From positions 120,276 to 184,275 of the forward strand of contig JAFIGT010000010.1 in NCBI GenBank assembly GCA_017849585.1: a DNA stretch of 64,000 nt, written 5' to 3'. The stretch's first letter is position 1. Every line of letters starts with the position of its first letter. Below, in pieces: positions 16,217 through 24,601 of this stretch. Under the pieces are notes generated by a model. The model was given only the letters and a program-made list of their open reading frames with translations. It did no database searches and was not told where the DNA came from. Both the position numbers and the translations under genes were made by a program. The DNA is from Verrucomicrobium sp. GTDB lineage: Bacteria; Verrucomicrobiota; Verrucomicrobiia; Methylacidiphilales; UBA1321.

Positions 16217-16270
16217 AGAAGTCGCCCGAACGGCGCGGGTGATGACTTACAGATGGTCAGGATCTTCTCT

Positions 16271-18907
16271 ATGAAATTCAAAACGCTTTGTTGTGCGATG
16301 GTTTCGCTTCTGGGCATTTTGCCCATGGCCCTGACAGCGGGGGAGAAGGATGAGGTGCGCTATTGGGCTCCTGGGATTATCAATCAGGAAGCCGGTTCGG
16401 TGGAGATGGACATGAAGTTCCTCCGGTCGCGTGAAGAAATGGGGAGCGACTGGTTTTTCGCTTTTCGACTTACGGGGAATTCCACCAGTGGGGGCACTTC
16501 CATTCTCGCCATGGTATTTTGTCCGCCGGGCGATACGCGGGATTTTCTCGTTCTCGCCAAGGGTCCATCGGGTGCAAGTTATATCACGCCCGAGACGCCG
16601 AAGCTGGAGGTAGGCCGAACCTATCGTGTTGTGTTTACGTGGGGCGATGGACAACACAGTTTTTGGATGGATGGAAAATTGATGGACCGCAAGTCCTTCA
16701 AGGGACCACTGGCCTTGTTGCCGCAGGAATTTCGCGCAGGTAGCTACGGCGCGTTTGCCGTGGAGAGACTGCGCGTCTCGGACATCGCGCGACCCGGAGC
16801 GCAAATGCTGGCGAAAGAGGAATTGAAAGCGGATGACCACACCACGCTCTTTGAGGACGGGGCCAGCGGAACGCTGCAACCGGGACGCACGGCGTGGCAG
16901 GAAAAAACATTTGGCGCGTGGGCCTTTCCGGATCGTGTTGCCGCGCCTTTGATTACTCCGGTAGACAAAGGCATACGCGTGCCGTTGCGGGTCGTGAACT
17001 TCAGTGGCAGCGATGCGACGATGGACATCAAGGTGGCAGTATCGAACCGAGCGGGCAAAGACGCGGCCAGCCAATCGTATCAAGTGCCGGTCAAAGCGGG
17101 AGCCAGCTATGAGCTGACAGAGATTCAACTGCCGGTCATCAAGGACCCCGGCTATTACAATGCGAAATTGACGGTGAAATCGCCTTCCGGTCGCGAGGTG
17201 GTATACGATTGGTCCTTTGTTGTCCAACTGCTCGATAGCGCGAAACCCGGAAAACTTGCGGAGTATCTCGGGCATCATCACCATTTTGAAAAGCCGGATT
17301 TCTACTCTCAATTGGGCATCGTGTGGCATCGCGCGTGGGCCAGCGAGCGCAGCTTCCTTTGGTGCAATGTGGAACCGGCGAAAGGCCAATTTCAGTGGGA
17401 CGAAGCGGATCATTCCGTCGCGGCCGCTCAAAAGGCGGGTGTGCAGGTGCTTGGTTTGCTGGGCTATCCTGCGACATGGGCCAGCACGGTTTCCGAGGAA
17501 GAAGTGAACCGCGTGAAAGGCAAGGCGGCAAAGGCGTACTTGAAGCGTCCCGAGCGATTCCAACCCAAGAGCGTGAAGGATTGGGAGGATTATGTGCGTG
17601 CCGTGGTGACGCGCTATCACGACCGCGTGAAATACTGGGAGATTTATAATGAGGTCGATTTTCATCCGCCCTTTCTCTTCGCCTCGTTCAGTGGGTCGAC
17701 TGAGGACTACCACAAGCTGCTCGAGTCGGCCTATCGCATCATCAAGGAAATTGATCCTACGTGCCAGGTGATGACATCGGGGTTCAGCCTTACGCAGGGA
17801 GTGACCGATGTGAATATGCCAGCGGATCTGATGAAGCTCGGCGCGGCGAAGTCGATGGACATCCTCGCGGTGCATGGTTACGCGGGACGCGACAGCATTC
17901 AGAATGCGGTGGCAGCGGCCCGTGCGGCCAAGCCTGAGGTGCCGCTGTGGCAGACGGAGCGGCAGTACATGGGCGGTTATCTTGATGAGAATCAGGCCGT
18001 GCAAATGGCGTTCTGGTGTCTCGACAAGGGATTCACGAAATACTTTTTCCATGAATCCGACAACGACCGCAACTATGGCTCACTCAAGCCGACGCCGTAC
18101 TATGCCGTCACGGCGGAGATCGCCCGGCAACTGCGCGTGTGCGATGCCTATGTGGGGCCGATGGAAGGTCTCGGCGGAGCGGGGATTGGTTGGGTGTTGA
18201 AGCGCTCCGATGGCGGCACGCTTTCCGTGATCGCGGCAAATAGCGGCAAGGTGAAGTTGACGTTGGAACCGGCGGACGCGGTTGTCTCTGTCACCGATCT
18301 CTATGGCGAATTGGTGTATCAAGGAAAGCTGGATGTGGCCAAGCCGATCGAATTCTCCGGTCTCGTCTATATCGTCAGTCCTGTGGCGCTCAAGGTTGCC
18401 AAGGCGGAGCGTGAAGTCGGTAACTTGCTGGCCAATCCCGGTTTCGAAATTCGCGATGGAGATTTCATCATGGATGAAGCCGCGGCACGCCCTGCATTCT
18501 GGTCGCTGAGTCCTGAAAGTGCCGACCGCAAAAATTTTGGGTATACCAAGGGCGGTCACAGTGGAGAATGGACATTTCGCCTGAAGAGCCCTGCTGGTGG
18601 CAAAGGTGTCTGGGTGGGGCAATCTTTGGTCATCGATACGGCTGGTGAGCTGACACTTTCGGCTTGGGTGCGCGTGGAGAAAGACAAGACGGCCAAAGTG
18701 AAGTTCTACTTGCACGTCCCCGGCTTGCCGTGGCCCGGGCCGGGCGATGCGGTGTCAGTTACTGGTACTGGCGACTGGCAGCGACTGGAACTCAAGCGCA
18801 ATCTCGCCCAGGCGGGAGGTCGCGGTACGGTCGTGGTCGGTATTCAGGAGGGGGAAGGAACCATCGAACTGGATGATATCGAGTTGATGCCTTCTTCAGC
18901 GAAATAA
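16271..18907 (+). CDS. Secreted GH39-like glycosidase with LamG-like and CBM-like ends
   Basis: About 878 residues from the ATG at 16271 (an in-frame ATG lies at 16253), with a signal peptide LCCAMVSLLGILPMALTA. Residues ~20-170 look like a LamG/concanavalin-type domain (VFTWGDGQHSFWMDGKLM). The middle is a TIM barrel with HRAWASERSFLWCNVEP, acid/base KYWEIYNEVD (Glu ~461) and candidate nucleophile PLWQTERQY (Glu ~563), as in GH39 and related clan A enzymes. The C-terminus (NLLANPGFEIRDG to AWVRVEKD) resembles a CBM4/9 module. It probably cleaves a xylan-like or other plant polymer at the surface. Family assignment is approximate; the modular layout is clear. Confidence 0.82.
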   Translation: MKFKTLCCAMVSLLGILPMALTAGEKDEVRYWAPGIINQEAGSVEMDMKFLRSREEMGSDWFFAFRLTGNSTSGGTSILAMVFCPPGDTRDFLVLAKGPSGASYITPETPKLEVGRTYRVVFTWGDGQHSFWMDGKLMDRKSFKGPLALLPQEFRAGSYGAFAVERLRVSDIARPGAQMLAKEELKADDHTTLFEDGASGTLQPGRTAWQEKTFGAWAFPDRVAAPLITPVDKGIRVPLRVVNFSGSDATMDIKVAVSNRAGKDAASQSYQVPVKAGASYELTEIQLPVIKDPGYYNAKLTVKSPSGREVVYDWSFVVQLLDSAKPGKLAEYLGHHHHFEKPDFYSQLGIVWHRAWASERSFLWCNVEPAKGQFQWDEADHSVAAAQKAGVQVLGLLGYPATWASTVSEEEVNRVKGKAAKAYLKRPERFQPKSVKDWEDYVRAVVTRYHDRVKYWEIYNEVDFHPPFLFASFSGSTEDYHKLLESAYRIIKEIDPTCQVMTSGFSLTQGVTDVNMPADLMKLGAAKSMDILAVHGYAGRDSIQNAVAAARAAKPEVPLWQTERQYMGGYLDENQAVQMAFWCLDKGFTKYFFHESDNDRNYGSLKPTPYYAVTAEIARQLRVCDAYVGPMEGLGGAGIGWVLKRSDGGTLSVIAANSGKVKLTLEPADAVVSVTDLYGELVYQGKLDVAKPIEFSGLVYIVSPVALKVAKAEREVGNLLANPGFEIRDGDFIMDEAAARPAFWSLSPESADRKNFGYTKGGHSGEWTFRLKSPAGGKGVWVGQSLVIDTAGELTLSAWVRVEKDKTAKVKFYLHVPGLPWPGPGDAVSVTGTGDWQRLELKRNLAQAGGRGTVVVGIQEGEGTIELDDIELMPSSAK

Positions 18908-18977
18908 AAAAGATCGGTTCATAGCTAAAACCAACCGCCGCTTGCGGACCGATGGAAATGTTTTATATACCACGTAC

Positions 18978-20135
18978 ATGAGCACACTTGTCACTCCCAG
19001 CAGCGCTGTCACGACAAAGCCCGCCGTTGCAGTGAAATCTTCAGTGGTTCCCATTCATCGCGGCATGACTTTTGGCTTTTACGCGCGCAACGGCTACTAC
19101 GGTTCCAAGCAGGCGCGGATTGAAGTGGATCGCATGGCGACGCTGAATATCAACTGGGTCTGCGTGATTGCAACTGTCATGCAGGACAACTTTGCCAGCA
19201 CGCGGCAGTATCGCGATTTCACGAACACGCCCGCAGACGACGAGCTGCGCGACATCATCGACTACATTCACAGCAAGGGAATGAAGGTGCAACTGCGCCC
19301 CATGTTGCAGGGGTGGGATGGCTCTACCCGCTGCCATGTCCACTTTCCGCACGAGGGAGAAGTCATTCCCGGATTGAAGAGGAATCACTGGACACAGTGG
19401 TTCGACAGCATGTTGGAACGGACCCTGCACTATGCGCGACTCGCGGAACGCGGCGGCTGCGAGGCGTATGGTCTCGACAGCGAACTCGATATGACGACCG
19501 AGCAGGACGCGCACTGGAAACGGGTCGTGGCCGCAGCGCGTAGCGTATTCTCCGGTCACCTCACCACTGGTCACACGATTTACGTCGATTTCCTGCGCGA
19601 ACTGCGCGCCCGGCCCGATCACTGGTTCAAGGATCTCGATTCCGTCGGCACCAGCTTCTACGGTCCGCTCGCGGCCCCGCCAGCTGATCGGCCCAGTATG
19701 GGACATGGTCCCGAGCTTTATCATATGGAAGGCAAAGCGCCCGCTGTGGACGCCGCGGCCGATTCGCCCGAGATGCAGAAATGGTTGGAAGGTCCGCGCC
19801 GCTATTTTGCGGAGGTGGCGCGTTTGTTGGGAAAGCCTTTTTATTTTGCCGAATGTGGTTGTTGCTCTACGGCGGAAGCTGTGCGCATTCCCTATCGCTG
19901 GGATCATCCCGGCGGTTACGATGGCGCCGTGCAGGCGCGCTACATGGAGAGTGTGTTGCGCGCCTTCTGGGAGGAGCCGTGGTGGATGGGCATGTATTGG
20001 TGGAAATGGGATGAACAGAATGACCGTCCCTTTTTGCGGGACGATCCGCGCGGTGACAAAGGATTCACTGTCTGGGGCAAGCCTGCCGCTGAGACCATAA
20101 AGAAGTGGTACGGCCGCACCGATCGCCCGAGCTGA
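18978..20135 (+). CDS. GH113-like glycoside hydrolase (possible beta-mannanase)
   Basis: About 385 residues from the ATG at 18978; a TTG at 18942 is in frame upstream. The block HRGMTFGFYARNGYYGS, followed by MATLNINWVCVIATVMQ and MKVQLRPMLQG, matches the start of GH113 barrels. The candidate acid/base is in EAYGLDSELD (Glu ~169) and the candidate nucleophile in FYFAECGCC (Glu ~292). GH113 members cleave beta-1,4-mannan. Near the C-terminus, WWMGMYWWKWDEQND is the usual aromatic strand. There is no clear signal peptide, so it may be cytoplasmic, or its true start may differ. Together with the GH5-like gene it hints at mannan use. Confidence 0.78.
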   Translation: MSTLVTPSSAVTTKPAVAVKSSVVPIHRGMTFGFYARNGYYGSKQARIEVDRMATLNINWVCVIATVMQDNFASTRQYRDFTNTPADDELRDIIDYIHSKGMKVQLRPMLQGWDGSTRCHVHFPHEGEVIPGLKRNHWTQWFDSMLERTLHYARLAERGGCEAYGLDSELDMTTEQDAHWKRVVAAARSVFSGHLTTGHTIYVDFLRELRARPDHWFKDLDSVGTSFYGPLAAPPADRPSMGHGPELYHMEGKAPAVDAAADSPEMQKWLEGPRRYFAEVARLLGKPFYFAECGCCSTAEAVRIPYRWDHPGGYDGAVQARYMESVLRAFWEEPWWMGMYWWKWDEQNDRPFLRDDPRGDKGFTVWGKPAAETIKKWYGRTDRPS

Positions 20136-20244
20136 TTTGTAATCAGGTTGTTTAATAGGTTTAACGGCGCATCGCTTGTGCGGCGTTGCTCGTAAAATCA
20201 TAATAAAACGTGAAAGGATGAATCTGGATGGATTCCCTCACGCC

Positions 20245-20850
20245 ATGAAAACCCGTTCCGCTTTCACGCTCGTTGAACTTCTGGTGGTCATCTGCATTCT
20301 TGCCGTGCTCGCGGCCTTGGGCCTTCCTGCCATGCGCTCGGCATTGGCTCGCGCGAACTCGGCCAAATGCCAATCCAATCTGCGCCAGATTGGCGTCGCG
20401 ATGAACGGCTATCTCAACGAGCATGAGCAAATTTATCCCAGCGCGATGGGAAAAAATGGTGAGTCGACTCCGTGGATGTGGCGCTTGCTTCCCTACACCT
20501 CCATGTCCGCCAACTCGATGGGCTTTGCGCCGCTGCCGCGTGCGGCGGGTATATTCCTTTGCCCGGAATTTCGTCCGCCCGGTCGCGAGGTGGCCTATGG
20601 ATTGAACGCGAGCATGGATCCCTCCTACAGTTTCCCGACGTGGAATTTTCGTGCACTCAATGTGCCGGGACCCAGCACCTTCCTCGTGGTGGAGATGGCG
20701 GTGAACTCCGAGTTATTTTCTCCCGCCTCCAATGGTGATGTCTCGCGTCGGCATCCGCAGAAGTCGGCGAATTTTCTCTTTGTCGACGGTCACGTGGAAA
20801 ATATTACGGATGAAGTTCCCCGGACCGATCCCCGCTGGTTTCGGCAATAG
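20245..20850 (+). CDS. Prepilin-type N-terminal / H-X9-DG domain protein
   Basis: About 201 residues with a short leader MKTRSA followed by FTLVELLVVICILAVLAALG, a classic prepilin-type signal with Glu at +5. The next helix (ARANSAKCQSNLRQIGVAMNGYLNE) and the C-terminal RRHPQKSANFLFVDGHVE are typical of the H-X9-DG proteins abundant in Planctomycetota, Lentisphaerota and Verrucomicrobiota. These are pseudopilin-like envelope proteins of unknown role. An alternative ATG at 20218 would lengthen the leader by nine residues. The gene ends the hydrolase run, suggesting an accessory role in polysaccharide capture at the surface (inference). Confidence 0.85.
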   Translation: MKTRSAFTLVELLVVICILAVLAALGLPAMRSALARANSAKCQSNLRQIGVAMNGYLNEHEQIYPSAMGKNGESTPWMWRLLPYTSMSANSMGFAPLPRAAGIFLCPEFRPPGREVAYGLNASMDPSYSFPTWNFRALNVPGPSTFLVVEMAVNSELFSPASNGDVSRRHPQKSANFLFVDGHVENITDEVPRTDPRWFRQ

Positions 20851-20872
20851 TGCTTCGAACCGCGTACCGCGA

Positions 20873-21904
20873 TTAGCGTACTTGTCGAACGGTGGGGCCA
20901 TTAATCCAGAGTGGATGGATGAGCGTCTCTTTCGCCATCTTCGGAATGCCGCACTCGCCGCGCATCAACATGCCGTGCAGTTGTTCGATGGCGGTGGCAT
21001 CGATCTGACTATGGTGTTGTCCGACTCCGGCGGTCATCTCGGGCGTCTCATAAGAAGGAGTCAAAAGCGACAAGCCAATTTCTTCCGGAACGCGATAGCC
21101 CGCATGGCGTAGAAACGAGACGGCGCGTTCATCACTGGTAATGACGCATTCGGGTTTTTCCTTGCGCACCCAGTCGATGAATTTTGATTCGGTGAAATCG
21201 TCCGGCAAGTAGGGCTTCACGATTTTGAACCGCGTGGGTCGGCGGTACGATTCCTTTGCCAGGGAGCCAATCCATTCGTAACGCGTGCGCTTTTCCTGAT
21301 CGAGGACATGGGCCAGCCCCACCTTGCGGTAGCCGAGTTCATAGAGATGCTGGCAGGTGATATTCATCGCCATGAAGGCGTTGCTGCCGACGCGGTTGAA
21401 ATTATGTTCGATCGCGTGAATGCCGAGCGCGATCACGGAGTACTTGTCCCAGTCCAGTTCGACATGAAGCTCGCCGTCGTATAACGGAAAGATGACCATG
21501 CCGCGAATGCCTCGGCCTCGCAGGAGTCGGTCCGGTTGGGCAGTGGAGGCCAGATCCCGCTCCACGTAGAGCACATCCAGATCATAGCCCAGATGCTGCC
21601 CGGTCACTTTCATGAATTGCAGAAGATCCTCTACCCAATCCTTCGACACCTTCATCCAACGATCATCCACAATGGCCGCAATATTGGCCAGCACCCGGCG
21701 TTTGCTTTCGGGCTTGCGACGGGAGGACAGCGCCGAAAGCATGGGGTCTGGACGGTAGTGAAGTTTTTCCGCCGCGGTTTGAACCCGTTCTTTGGTTTTC
21801 GCAGAAATACGCGGATCGTTGTGCAATGCCATCGAAACCGTCGCCGCCGTGACGCCGGCGAGACGGCCGACATCAGCCAGTGTGGGAGGAAAAGGGTGCG
21901 CCAT
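20873..21904 (-). CDS. LacI-family transcriptional regulator
   Basis: About 343 residues from the ATG at 21904. The helix-turn-helix (PTLADVGRLAGVTAATVSMA) and hinge precede an effector domain with RGIRGMVIFPL and EEIGLSLLTPS. It is clearly a paralogue of the regulator at 9890-10930, sharing the unusual ALHNDPRIS/ALRGDPRIS hinge and ANIAA-DDRW block. The recognition-helix residues are nearly the same (AATVSMA against AATASMA), so both may read similar operators. It converges on the H-X9-DG gene, leaving 22 bases between the stops. Likely a sugar-responsive repressor of this locus. Confidence 0.9.
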   Translation of the reverse strand: MAHPFPPTLADVGRLAGVTAATVSMALHNDPRISAKTKERVQTAAEKLHYRPDPMLSALSSRRKPESKRRVLANIAAIVDDRWMKVSKDWVEDLLQFMKVTGQHLGYDLDVLYVERDLASTAQPDRLLRGRGIRGMVIFPLYDGELHVELDWDKYSVIALGIHAIEHNFNRVGSNAFMAMNITCQHLYELGYRKVGLAHVLDQEKRTRYEWIGSLAKESYRRPTRFKIVKPYLPDDFTESKFIDWVRKEKPECVITSDERAVSFLRHAGYRVPEEIGLSLLTPSYETPEMTAGVGQHHSQIDATAIEQLHGMLMRGECGIPKMAKETLIHPLWINGPTVRQVR

Positions 21905-22088
21905 ATGGAATGAGGTGGATAATGCGGGAGAGAAAACGATTCGGGTGCGCTCCTTGAGTATAAAGGAAAAAAGAGCAAACAAAGGAGCAAAAAATGAATG
22001 AATTTAACTGCTTAAAATAAAGGAGAAGCGTGTCGAAACGAGAGGCTCTGTGACATGAATTCATCATGTGGCGGATAAAGGCATCCAG

Positions 22089-22517
22089 TCAAACGCCCAC
22101 GCCCTGAGATTTTGTCCGGCGCAAAAATGATGGACGATTCCAGAGCATCCACGCGATTGCGCCACCCAAGGCATATGCCAATAGATCCCAGGCATCGCTG
22201 GTGCTGCGATGGAGCCAATGCGGTCCGAGCACTTCGAAGAACAGCGACCACATGAGGACATGGGCGAGAATTTCCCGCGCGCTGGGAGGTCGATGGTGAG
22301 GACGTAATCCAAGCCAGTGATACGTGGCAAGAAAAAGAGGAAGCACGGCTGGAACGAGAAGTAAATCGTTGAAGTGGCCGCGGAAAAACCATTCATGATG
22401 CGGGAGGTGTGGCTTGAGCAGGAGACGGTTACCGGCATAGAGAGCGATACTCGCCAGACACACTGAATCCCGAGCATAGCGAAACGGAACAACCCCGGTT
22501 TCGCTTTTATGAGGCAT
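22089..22517 (-). CDS. Small multi-pass membrane protein, function unknown
   Basis: About 142 residues from the ATG at 22517 (the frame stays open to 22574). It shows three to four hydrophobic segments (RDSVCLASIALYAG, FNDLLLVPAVLPLFLATY, ILAHVLMWSLFFEVLG, WDLLAYALGGAIAWMLW) and a basic C-terminus. The HWLHRSTSDAWDLLAYALGG stretch resembles VanZ-like or related small membrane proteins, where an Asp in a D-x-(L/V)-x-N/Y context is common, but I cannot assign a family. It lies alone between a LacI gene and a metallo-hydrolase gene on the same strand. The start is uncertain. Confidence 0.6.
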   Translation of the reverse strand: MPHKSETGVVPFRYARDSVCLASIALYAGNRLLLKPHLPHHEWFFRGHFNDLLLVPAVLPLFLATYHWLGLRPHHRPPSAREILAHVLMWSLFFEVLGPHWLHRSTSDAWDLLAYALGGAIAWMLWNRPSFLRRTKSQGVGV

Positions 22518-22626
22518 AGAGTATCGCGAAATTGTACGCCGCCACGGCGAGTCCCGCCGCCAGCACGCGAACAAAGAAAAGAGCGGGCCTATCCAGTGTG
22601 GTGTGGGATCGATTCATGGCAGGGTG

Positions 22627-23442
22627 TCAGATCACGTAGAACGGATTATATTTTTTTTCGTCGTCGACAGTGGTCATGGGACCGTGGCCGGGGCAGAGAA
22701 TGGTATTCCCGGGGAGGGAATAGATTTTTTTGAGATTGTTTTGAATGGCCTCGTCATAAGCGTTATTGGCACCGCCCATGGAGCGGGCAAAGATCGCATC
22801 GCCCACGATGGCGATGGGCTGGCTAAGACCTTTGATGATGTATGTGGTCCCGCCGCGTGAATGTCCCGAGGTGAGGCGTGTCTCGATGACGAGTCTGCCG
22901 AGACTGTAGATGTGCCCTTCGGCGAAGGATTCCACGTTGCCGACTGCTTCTTCGCGCGCCACGGCCACGCGCGCGCCGGTCCCGTTCTTGAGTTTGGTCA
23001 AATCGGCGATGTGGTCCACATGCGTATGCGTGAGGAGGATGAACGGAATCTGCAGTCCGAGCGATTCGATGTCCTTCAGCGTCGCTGAACAATCGGCTCC
23101 CGTATCAAATGCCGCGCCAATTTTCTCCACGGGATCCCAAACCAGATAGGAATTCACCGTCATATCGCCGTAGGGCGTGTTGTATTGGCGTAGTCCCTCG
23201 ACAAAAGGCACGGCGGCGGGTGTGGACTTCTTTTGCGCGAGCGCGACGAAAGCATCCGCGTTGAGCTGAAGTGGAATGGCGATTGCCCGCAGGACGGATT
23301 CTTTCACTTCACCCTGTTGCGCGGCGTAAAGATCGGCAAGAGGAAGGATCGCGGCGGCGGCGAGCTGTTCATCGGTGAACTTTAACCCGCGCTGCGCTTT
23401 GCCCAAAACATCCACAAAAGAATCTTCGAGAGGGAGGGACAT
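22627..23442 (-). CDS. MBL-fold metallo-hydrolase
   Basis: About 271 residues. The metallo-beta-lactamase signature THTHVDHIAD provides the H-x-H-x-D-H zinc ligands; SGHSRGGTTY supplies a further His, IVGDAIFARSMGG the bridging Asp, and LCPGHGPMTTV the last His. This is the glyoxalase II-like branch, acting on thioesters or other hydrolysable esters. An ~90-residue N-terminal extension of helices has no recognised domain. The ATG at 23442 is preferred over an upstream frame extension to 23514. It is divergent from mraZ with a ~280-base spacer. The substrate cannot be told from sequence. Confidence 0.88.
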   Translation of the reverse strand: MSLPLEDSFVDVLGKAQRGLKFTDEQLAAAAILPLADLYAAQQGEVKESVLRAIAIPLQLNADAFVALAQKKSTPAAVPFVEGLRQYNTPYGDMTVNSYLVWDPVEKIGAAFDTGADCSATLKDIESLGLQIPFILLTHTHVDHIADLTKLKNGTGARVAVAREEAVGNVESFAEGHIYSLGRLVIETRLTSGHSRGGTTYIIKGLSQPIAIVGDAIFARSMGGANNAYDEAIQNNLKKIYSLPGNTILCPGHGPMTTVDDEKKYNPFYVI

Positions 23443-23654
23443 GACAACACCAATAGTCGAAGTGTGCACCGAGTGCCAATGAATAGAAGAAATATAAGTC
23501 AAAAATTTCTTCAAAAAAGTGCGGCTAATAATCGAGCCTCACTTTTAAGTCCCTAAATAAAGTGGCTCCAAAAACAGATTTTCCCTCTGAAACCGGGTGG
23601 GTCATTTTGGCGGTGTCGGGGGTAAAGGAAGTCAGGCACTTACAGAGAAAACCC

Positions 23655-23700
23655 TTGACCGGAAAGGGGGAAAGTGTTTAAAAGTGGGGAGAAATGGTGG
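23655..23700 (+). promoter_or_regulatory. dcw promoter overlapped by MraZ-box-like repeats
   Basis: TTGACC (23655-23660) and TTAAAA (23678-23683) are separated by 17 bases and form a plausible sigma-70 promoter. Three 10-base units, AAAGTGTTTA, AAAGTGGGGA and GAAATGGTGG (23671-23700), place TGTTT, TGGGG and TGGTG at exact 10-base spacing, as in the TGGGN repeats that MraZ binds in other bacteria. Another GTGGGA lies at 23714-23719. Overlap with the -10 suggests autorepression of the dcw operon by MraZ. Confidence 0.6.
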
Positions 23701-23723
23701 AAAAAACGAGGTAGTGGGACAAT

Positions 23724-24167
23724 ATGCAACCAATCACGCGAGGCAGCTACACCAGCACCTTTGAGCATACTTTTGATGCCAAGGGCCGCGTGACCGTGCC
23801 CTCGGCGTGGCGTCGTGAGAATCACGAGAAGAGCCTCCATATTTTTCCCTCGAGCCAGCCCGGCTGCATTCTGGTCTATCCTGAGTCGTGGATGGGCGAA
23901 CGGTTTGCCGAGATGGCGGGCCTCAAGCGCGGGGATCTGCAGCGCCGCCAATTCGAAGCGCTCGCGTCCATCGCGCAGCCGGCGGAATTTGATGAACAAG
24001 GCCGCATCATGGTGAAAGAAAAGATGCGGCAGGGTGCCGGGCTGAAGAAGGACGTAGTCCTCGTCGGCTGCGGCGATCATTTTGAGATCTGGGATCTGGC
24101 TGTCCGTGAGAAGCAGGCCCCGATTGCAACCAATTTCGAGGACGCCGCCGCGGCGTTGGGATTATGA
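23724..24167 (+). CDS. mraZ: Transcriptional regulator MraZ
   Basis: A 147-residue protein of normal family length with the two SpoVT/AbrB-like MraZ half-domains: FDAKGRVTVPSAWR (residues ~15-28) and FDEQGRIMVKEKMR (~90-103), each carrying the conserved D-x-x-G-R core. MraZ forms rings that bind TGGGN repeats and control the division and cell-wall operon. Candidate binding repeats lie directly upstream. It is the first gene of the dcw cluster, as is usual. Its TGA overlaps the ATG of a possible small gene (ATGA), suggesting coupled translation. Confidence 0.95.
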   Translation: MQPITRGSYTSTFEHTFDAKGRVTVPSAWRRENHEKSLHIFPSSQPGCILVYPESWMGERFAEMAGLKRGDLQRRQFEALASIAQPAEFDEQGRIMVKEKMRQGAGLKKDVVLVGCGDHFEIWDLAVREKQAPIATNFEDAAAALGL

Positions 24168-24337
24168 TGATCGATTCATATCCTCAACGCTTGATTACGC
24201 CGCTGGAGGCGTCGCTCCACACAAGCCATTTCGCTTCGGACCTGGCGCGGAGACGTCGCCGGGTGCGCGAGCGATTGCAGAGAATCATGGCAGAACTGGC
24301 GCAGGAGCGCCGGCGACTGCCGAACGCAGGGGGCTAA
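24164..24337 (+). CDS. Possible small basic protein after mraZ
   Basis: A 57-codon frame begins at an ATGA overlap with the mraZ stop. The product is Arg-rich (DLARRRRRVRERLQRIMAELAQERRRL) and should form a basic amphipathic helix. No family is recognised. The overlap arrangement matches other junctions in this operon, which is the main support. The Arg-rich content could simply reflect GC-rich sequence, so it may not be a real gene. Confidence 0.4.
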   Translation: MMIDSYPQRLITPLEASLHTSHFASDLARRRRRVRERLQRIMAELAQERRRLPNAGG

Positions 24338-24382
24338 GGATGCCAGAACCTTGCGTTAAGCTGTCGGCATCCGCAGTCGCCG
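24311..24382 (+). other. Structured segment between mraZ and rsmH
   Basis: CGGCGACTGC (24311-24320) pairs perfectly with GCAGTCGCCG (24373-24382). Within this, GGATGCC (24338-24344) pairs with GGCATCC (24366-24372), continuing from the outer stem, and AACGCA (24323-24328) pairs with TGCGTT (24352-24357). The last two pairings cross, so they form a pseudoknot or two alternative folds. This could regulate translation of the following genes. Confidence 0.4.
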
Positions 24383-24424
24383 AAAGGCGCGGCTGGTCAA
24401 CCGTCAACACGCGAGGAAACAGGC

Positions 24425-24601
24425 ATGAAGTTCAAAGCTATGGCTCGGAGACAACTCTTATACGGTTTTTGCTCGGTCAAGGACGAGCAGGGACAGGCAG
24501 CCGGATCATCCACGGTGCGTTTGGCACGTCGCAACGCCTATGAATTGATCGGACTGCGGAGGCCGCAGATCGTTCCCGTGTTGCGGTTGAAGTCGGCTTG
24601 A
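24425..24601 (+). CDS. Possible small protein upstream of rsmH
   Basis: A 58-codon frame (MKFKAMARRQLLYGF start; ending VPVLRLKSA) is preceded by GAGGA eight bases before the ATG, a good ribosome site. Its TGA overlaps the TTG start of rsmH, the same TTGA junction used in the prepilin cassette. The protein is basic with no transmembrane segment or recognised family. The ribosome site and the overlap make it more plausible than the frame before it. A different frame, 24340-24543, overlaps it and cannot be excluded. Confidence 0.45.
   Translation: MKFKAMARRQLLYGFCSVKDEQGQAAGSSTVRLARRNAYELIGLRRPQIVPVLRLKSA

Noticed and set aside
16247..18052. Long antisense reading frame (601 codons) across the GH39-like gene
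   Set aside because: Its product is a His/Arg-rich sequence without motifs, while the + strand has a signal peptide and full catalytic layout.
24082..24543. 153-codon frame overlapping the end of mraZ and the region before rsmH
   Set aside because: Its first part is out of frame with mraZ and has no family match. Only the internal ATG at 24340 is even possible, and it has no proper ribosome site.
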